Shown here: positions 58,007-64,000 of the stretch, piece after piece | How the letters are laid out: each line of letters starts with the position of its first letter | Numbering within the stretch: position 1 is the stretch's first letter | Assembly (NCBI GenBank): GCA_037576195.1 | Contig: CM075103.1 | Coordinates: 496,001 to 560,000, forward strand | Direction: 5' to 3' | Length of the DNA stretch: 64,000 bases | Source of the DNA: Phytoseiulus persimilis | Taxonomy: Eukaryota; Arthropoda; Arachnida; Mesostigmata; Phytoseiidae | Notes under the pieces: generated by a model | Database searches by the model: none | What the model was told of the DNA's origin: nothing | The model's input: the letters and a program-made list of their open reading frames with translations, nothing else | Translations under genes and position numbers: made by a program

Positions 58007-59951
58007 CCTCCGTTCCCGATGGGACGTGAGGCGGACTTCCGCACTTGTCACAAATTGAGTCAGACCTCTCACTTCTATGTTGATCAGGAAGCGGTCATCG
58101 AGTTATTTCGCTCCGAACCAAGAGATTAGTATGTACAGTTAGCTCATCCCGATCCTTGTAGCCAGCAGATAGTCCGAGAGGGGAAGTCCAGCACGTACCA
58201 CAACTTGACCCGCTTCGACCAATCACCAGATCGAGGATGGAGTTTATGACGAAGAATCGTTGATGGGTTCTGTGAGAATCGCAACTGAAGGGATGCACTT
58301 CCTGCTGCCGCTGGCGCCACGAACTCCGGCCTGCACCACGAGCAGCTATCTACGCTCGGTTCGTCGATGATATAATAAGTACGAGGAGAGAAATTTCGCT
58401 GTTGGTGGTGGTGCTACTGCTCTTGCTGGTGCCGTCTGGCTGTTTCTTCTTTGTTGTTCTTGGAGCTGCTCCACCAGCAGCGGCCTCAAGGCTCTCCTCG
58501 CCCCATTTTTCTTCTGCTTCTGAGCCGATTGCCCGCCAGCCCGTCAGCCCAACTATTTGAGAGATGACTCATTCCACACGGAGAACAAACGCTACTCTTG
58601 GAGTAGATTCGGTCGTATCGAGCCAGCTGGGAGCTACGCTCGCTACGTCGTATCGGCTGGCATGGGGGGAGGCCCCTGTTCGACTCCGAGGATCTGGTGC
58701 ACGGTGTCTCTTTCGGAAAGATGTGGCTCCATCTCCTTCACGGCGCACACCTCAGTCTTTCACTTCGGATTACGATCTGCCGCCTTCGAGCGCCTCTGGA
58801 AGGAATCGATTCAGCCGAATGCACTCGAAACAAATGATTTACGGATACTCGTAGGGAATTATGATGTATTGCGAAAACCGTTCAGGTTCAGTATTCTCGC
58901 ACTCTTCCCCCTCCTGGCCTTCCGTCGGTGGAGAATGGTCCGATAAGAAGGTTTTCCACCTGGTATCCAGCACCTGAACGAACCGACTTCTCGGGTAGGA
59001 TAGAAGCCGTCGGACCTTTTCTCCGCCCTGAAGAGTTACGAGGGGAATAACAAGAAGGACAAGATTCTGTCAGGAGAGATCAGCGATTTTTGAGCTCTCA
59101 CGATCGCTCACCCTCCCGAGGTCTCGAACGATTTTCGCGCAACTTTGGTGCGTAGGTTCAATCTCTGAATGAACACGATCGGATGACGGATTGTCGTCTC
59201 CATGGCCTGTTGGACGCTATCTTTGAAAGAAAAAATGGGTCACCTTTCAGCCGCTCTGTGGAACGCAAGTCGCGACCGATTCTCGCTGTTCAGTGAGCAA
59301 AAGACGCGTTATACTTTCGGCTATCGATCTCGGACGGAATTGGACCATTATCCTGAGACTAGATCAAAAAGAGGAATAGTACGAAAATTTCCGGCCCAAA
59401 ATGATTGCTCTGTGAATAGAAAGAGTAGATAGCCAGACGCTGCCCGTGTAGAAAGCTTGAACAGCATGAGTCAGCGCGATGGCCGACATAGGAGTACGAG
59501 AGCCGGAAAAAAAAAGCACAAACGAGCGATGTCAGCCGGCGGGTCAGTTTGCGGCTCAGCACGTGGCCCGGTATGTGTGTGGCTCCGACGTCCCTTGTCC
59601 CTTGGACGTGATTGAGATCGGCTTACTCGAATGCGTCTCGAATCATTGAATATGAAACTGGCCCCATTGGATGATCCAAACGGAGCTGCCTCGTTACCCC
59701 GAGAGGTCAAGCTGTGACCGCCGGCTTCTCGAAGCGTTCCGCAAGGTTGCGCAGATGATTCTTGAACGGCTTCTTCCCGTTGTTCTCCGAACTATCAGTA
59801 CCCATCCTTGAGAACTCCTAAGTTGAATAAATCTAGGTTAACCCTCTAACCCGGGAAGTTCATTGCCCTCCCTGATTTTTTGTTGCTCCTTCCCTCCACG
59901 GACGCGTCCCAACTCCGAAGTCAGAGCCCGCTCTGACTATGCTCGACAGTC
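58007..59951. other. Intergenic stretch upstream of CCDC50
   Basis: CCDC50 promoter by position. A plus-strand ATG frame, 58564-58854, has 96 codons and is Ser/Arg-rich without a known domain. Leucine/serine-type low-complexity GGT/GCT sequence precedes it at 58400-58470. At 59380-59400 the sequence TACGAAAATTTCCGGCCCA resembles the right inner end of the inverted-repeat element at 42455-43398, possibly a remnant. Confidence 0.35.
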
Positions 59952-60427
59952 ATGTTTCTTATGGCATGCTTCTCGTTACTGAGAGTGGTATACGAGAAGA
60001 CGCAATCGGGGTGTCGTTTGGCGAACAGATTGCCAGATGACCTTGACTATCGAAAGAATTCAGGTGCACGGGTACCTTCTCGGAAGAACGGCACGGGATG
60101 GAAATCATGGCTCAAAACTTTCACAGGGTACGTGAGATTTGGTGCGTTTCGAGCATGTTGCGCCAGCGGGGAAACCGCAAACAGCTCTGGTGCATGGTAA
60201 AAAATGAAGCAAGGCCTCATTCGACGATCTTACTGCAGGCGATGCTCCCGCGAGATGATAGCGGCGAGGAGAGCCGAAGTTCCCAACGCGACAGACAGTT
60301 CAATTCTCCTCTTGCGAGCCCGGCTGTGGGAAGTATAGCCATGGTTGTCGCGAGAAGGAAGACCAAGAGCCTCCGCTCTGCTCCGACGATCACTCTGAGA
60401 TTTGATGGACGCAAACTCCAGAAATAA
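59952..60427 (+). CDS. Possible small two-exon gene, frame ambiguous
   Basis: A GTACGT donor at 60128 and a TACTGCAG acceptor ending at 60238 bound a 111-bp intron. Two frames use the same intron consistently. ATG at 59952 gives 91 residues ending at 60338. ATG at 60098 gives 72 residues ending at 60427, with a basic C-terminus (VARRKTKSLRSAP). Neither resembles a known family. Phase agreement in both frames supports the intron more than either protein. Confidence 0.25.
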
Positions 60428-60767
60428 CCATAAGAACGAAGTTAACGATACAGTCGAACGGATTTTCATGCGACAACGCCCAAGCTCTCTAAAAAACAAC
60501 AATGAATGTTGAGATGCAACACGCTGAAGTGGATGCATCCGAATCAGGATTCAGCAGACTCAGTTCGTCAGGAATCGACGCCCCTTACGGCGCAAGAGAG
60601 GCCACTTCCTCCCTCAGAAATCAAGACTCAAGCTGTAGAGGACACATGTTTGCCCAGATCCCCGGTTCGGTGTTGTGATGACGAGCACCCTCGGAGTACT
60701 CCCCGAGGGAGACTCGATTCCGCACATGGCCATAAGGCTTCGAAAATGGGGTCCGGTATTTTGAGCG

Positions 60768-61335
60768 GAAAGTGAATTCGAGCGGGACGTAAATTTGAGC
60801 GGAGCGAACATCTGGGTGGAAACGAGCATTCGAGCGCAACGAACTTTCGAGTGGAGCGTTTCCAATGATGATGATGATGACACAGCATTTGCCGGCCGAA
60901 TCGGGTGTTCACATCCCGTTGTTTTTTCGAGCTTGTCGAGCAATTGAAAGTCGAACAAGGACTCACCGAATTCATGATAGTGAGCTCGTCGAGTGTCGTT
61001 TTTAGAGGCCGTAGCGCACATCATCTCTTCCCGGGGACCAACTTCCGCTTCATGACTCTCCATTTGGTTTTTACTCACTCGCTTTTGAGTGTTGCGTTTC
61101 GCTGTGATTCCATAAGAAAAATGCACAGAGTTCGATGTGTTTTCACTATCAGCTGTACCGAATACCCAGAGAATATGAGAGCTTCGGGATTACTTCGGCA
61201 ACACTCCCGCTCAGAGTTCCGTCCCGCTCGAGGGTCCGTTCCGCTCAGAAGTCCGTTTCCGCCCAGATTTACGTTCCGCTCGAATTTACTTCCCGCTCAA
61301 ATGTAGGTTCGCTCAGATGTACGTTCCGCGCAAAT
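60768..61335. repeat. Inverted pair of minisatellite arrays (GAGCGGAACG units)
   Basis: The left array (60768-60865) has about five direct copies of a roughly 20-bp unit, consensus AAATTCGAGCGGAACG. The right array (61200-61335) has about seven copies of the same unit in reverse complement. They flank about 340 bp of unique spacer that includes a GAT/ATG run at 60867-60880. This is a long imperfect palindrome with subterminal repeats, as in some miniature DNA transposons. The units vary at 2-5 positions each. Confidence 0.7.
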
Positions 61336-62080
61336 TACTCGGCATCTCGAAAATCTCTCATCCTTCTAATCACAGCCCATAAAAGCATCGAAACGCCACA
61401 CCGGAGCAAACTACTGTTCATCTGTACGCCGTGCGATCGCGAGGTGATGCTGCCTGTGCACAGAGCCTCCAATCTAGTGTGCCTCTGATGACGAATTTCC
61501 TTCCCAAGGATAAGTCCCGCGCTGCAGCGTTAATGAACGCTCCAAATGGCCTCCACTCTACCCTACGATTTCGACTGGAATCACGATCTCTCCGAGAAAC
61601 GCACATTCCGATGTTCAGCGGATGTAGCCCCCATTCAGCTCACGCTGCACCCCTTTCAATCTTTCCAGATTGCTTTCATCGGCTGAAGCAGTGATGATAA
61701 TGGCACTCATTCGGATTCTTTGATGCCTGCGAGTTAGCCTTGCAATACTGGCGGTGCATTCAATAATTCGTTGGATGACAGTGTAAATCTGTACAGAGCA
61801 CAAGGGGTGTTCCGGACCTGAATTGCGCACCGGCATCTGTATAAATGCACAGGAAATACATAGAGACGCGAAGACCGGATGTTCCCCTGTCGCGTGCTCC
61901 GATCTTCTCGACGATTCCATTGTTGTCGAATTATCCAGTTCCTTCCTCATTTTCTTTATTTTCTTTCTGGTACATGCGCGAAGCCTGCTCGGGAACTGTC
62001 TCAGAGTCGCGAGTCAATCATTCAACAAACCTATCTGCGATCATAGCGTGCAAATAAACATTGCGATGGATCCGATACAC
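61336..62080. other. Short intergenic stretch, nothing recognised
   Basis: Short frames only. It should include the 3' untranslated region of the gene ending at 62081 (minus strand). Confidence 0.35.
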
Positions 62081-63093
62081 TTAGTACACGAACAAGTCGG
62101 GGAAATGCCCTTGGAATGTCGGCAGTGCCAAATCGTCGTTCAACTCCGTTGGTACGTCGGCGGCATCCAGAGGAACGAGAGCAAGAATCTCGTTCAAGGT
62201 TCCTTGAAATGAGGTCCCGGTTTGCATATCTTGACACAACTGTTTGAAGGGAGTCGTCTTAAACACATTGACCACTTCTGCCCGACGCTGCTCTGAGCTC
62301 GAGGTCGTCTTTTCGAGCATTGATTTGAAAGCCTTGACGCTAACTTCCTCGAGGTCGACGAATTTCTTCTCTGCTCCCGGAGACGAATCAACGGAGCCCA
62401 TGTCGAATGATGCGCTGTTAATGTTTTCCGTAGCCATCTTGGGTCCATCGGTGAATGTGGCCGCTGAGGGAGATTTGGCTATCAAGGTTCTTTGAGCGGT
62501 AACCGATGAGCTCAGAGCCACTGGAGCCGAGTACGCTTGGAAAAGCTTCGATGTGTCATGACCAGACGAATGCAGAGCTTCTCCTGAAAAGGGGCGAGAG
62601 AAAAATGGAAGAAGTAACGTCCGACACCGATGTTCCTACGCGTCAAAAGAGTCCGATCATTCCGTGCCGTACCGATAGCTTTCATGCTGAAGAGATATTT
62701 CTCGTTGAGTTGTAGACTCCCAGGAGAGTTGGGATGAGATGAGGGTGCTGGACCCGGGAGAAGCCACGGGCATTCTTCCTTCCGTGCCGCAATCACTTCG
62801 TTGACGTGCGTCAGCATGGCTGGTATCGATGTGAGACTCGACGCCAAGTAAATGTAAGACGCAATAAATCGATGCACATACACCGAGTTTTCGGTAGGTT
62901 CTCTCTGCATCTCATCCTGGAAGAAGCGTATTTTGGATTCGATTGGACTGGACTCACTCCTATGTTCCATATGCACTTATGATACGCTTTTCGGCAGAGT
63001 TGCCTTCGCTCTCCCCAGATCTTCATGTTCGCTTTCAGGTATGGATAGAGTTCGCAGGGGGGAAATCTTGTAAAGCGGGAGTTATTTCGTCGC
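62081..63093 (-). CDS. 3' exons of an unrecognised gene
   Basis: Three exons fit together on the minus strand: one ending at 62958 (GGA before GTGAGT; its left boundary in transcript order is unclear, open to an ATG at 63093), then 62916-62673, then 62583-62081. Acceptors CTTCTTCCAG and CCCCTTTTCAG and donor GTACGG give consistent phases 0 and 1. The protein reads YLKANMKIWGERRQLCRKAY, then SVYVHRFIASYIYLASSLTS, a Pro/Ser stretch (GPAPSSHPNSPGS), then a Ser/Thr-rich tail ending GHFPDLFVY. Two basic/hydrophobic helices then a disordered tail suggest the end of a larger protein. I do not recognise the family. Further 5' exons may lie beyond 63100. Confidence 0.6.
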
Positions 63094-63229
63094 ATCCCAG
63101 GACTACGTGTTTGTCTGTTCTGTGAGCCCTATCTTTGAGCAGTTGTTGTGGACTCAAGGTGCGCGGTTATGGAATCGATTCCTAAAGTTCAGCATATCCA
63201 GAGCTGAGAGACGAACCCGGGATTCGTGG

Positions 63230-63440
63230 GAGCCACTATTTTCAACCTTCTCCGCGATATCGGCCGTTTCAAGCGTTTACCGCGATACCGGATATCTCCA
63301 AATTTCTGCTCGATTTTCGGCCTGCCAGATCTTCGATCCCGAGCACGTGCGAAGTACGTTGCCGCGGAGCGGTCTTCAATCATGTACTCGGAGGCATTGA
63401 GAGATTACCGCCGTAGCTTCATGAAAACGCCGGTATGCCC
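63230..63440 (+). repeat. Dispersed repeat copy B
   Basis: It contains CCGCGATATC and CCGCGATACC units (63253-63290), then from about 63358 the block GTTGCCGCGGAGCGGTCTT, then CAATCATGTACTC and GAGAGATTACCGCCGTAG. That matches the sarcoglycan-intron copy at 11469-11530 at about three quarters of positions by eye. Order and orientation are the same as in copy A. Confidence 0.55.
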
Positions 63441-64000
63441 TGGTGCCTGGTGCTCGTGTCCAGGGCTCGAACCTTCTTTCAGTAGTACTGGAAATCTCGC
63501 TCAGGAAGAGGTCTGCTTGATCCACTAGCGGAAAAGTTGACCAGTCGGAGATCCGGGCGGCAGTAGGGGCTCAACTCGCCGAAAAATCTCCTTCTATTGA
63601 AATGTGAGATCTTCCGTAAAAAGAGAACGCCAGCCCCTTCGAGACGGCCAACGGTGGGCTCGAACATGAGTCATTAGAAGCTACGGAACGCGCACCACCT
63701 CATCTGAATCCAGGTGATACGCATCGCGTACCTCCCTTGTTACTGTGGACCCGAATTCCGTCCTATTCTTCCGGATGAAACTTGACTCATATTCGAACAC
63801 ACGACTAGAGTCATTCCCGGGATATGTTCCCCATCATTTAACCAGATGTGCGATCGGTCATTCGATGCGATGGAATCGCGAACTCAGTTTTTCAAGTGTA
63901 GCGGATGCTTCGATCCTGGACGAGTTCAGGCCATATTTGTCAGCCCCCCGCCCCAGGAAGGATTTGGTTGTGGTTCATCTAGCATCAAAGTAGGTCTGTT

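Noticed and set aside
1-64000. CRISPR arrays, operons, bacterial promoters or ribosome-binding sites
   Set aside because: None seen; intron-bearing animal genes show this is nuclear eukaryotic DNA, so such features are not expected.

Overview
The window is nuclear DNA of an animal. It carries multi-exon protein genes with GT-AG introns, retrotransposons and imperfect repeats, and no bacterial signals. Six conserved genes could be assembled exon by exon with matching splice phases: a gamma/delta-type sarcoglycan (+), MED14 (-), WASP (-), BBS1 (-), a TTLL4-type tubulin ligase (-), purine nucleoside phosphorylase (-), plus CCDC50 (-), making seven. This set fits an arthropod. MED14 keeps only two introns and BBS1 none, while the other introns are short. 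That would suit a mesostigmatid (phytoseiid-like) mite known for rapid intron turnover, but the lineage is inference.

Layout. 1-7392: no gene recognised. 7393-12237: sarcoglycan, with a dispersed repeat in its third intron. 12.2-17.6 kb: no secure gene. 17614-22199: MED14, facing a candidate plus-strand gene (22.5-23.7 kb) across about 300 bp. 25674-30170: WASP, whose first intron holds plus-strand coding-like stretches. 31.8-32.8 kb: a possible plus-strand gene. 33.2-33.55 kb: 3' end of a non-LTR element. 33871-38382: a near-intact Ty3/gypsy LTR retrotransposon with a 5-bp target duplication. 39037-40866: BBS1. 42455-43398: a terminal-inverted-repeat element carrying an ORF with 15-residue tandem repeats. 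43913-45259: a 5'-truncated non-LTR reverse transcriptase. 46447-49415: TTLL4-type gene. 53178-54249: PNP. 56532-58006: CCDC50. 60.77-61.34 kb: an inverted pair of minisatellite arrays. 62081 to about 63093: three 3' exons of an unrecognised gene. 63.2-63.44 kb: a second copy of the repeat found in the sarcoglycan intron.

The genes do not form one pathway. They cover transcription (MED14), actin nucleation (WASP), cilia and microtubules (BBS1, TTLL4), muscle membrane (sarcoglycan), purine salvage (PNP) and ubiquitin/trafficking-type signalling (CCDC50). The least explained material is the repeat-bearing elements and the candidate genes near MED14 and at 62-63 kb. All exon calls come from reading splice motifs and comparing with remembered protein families; no alignment was run.
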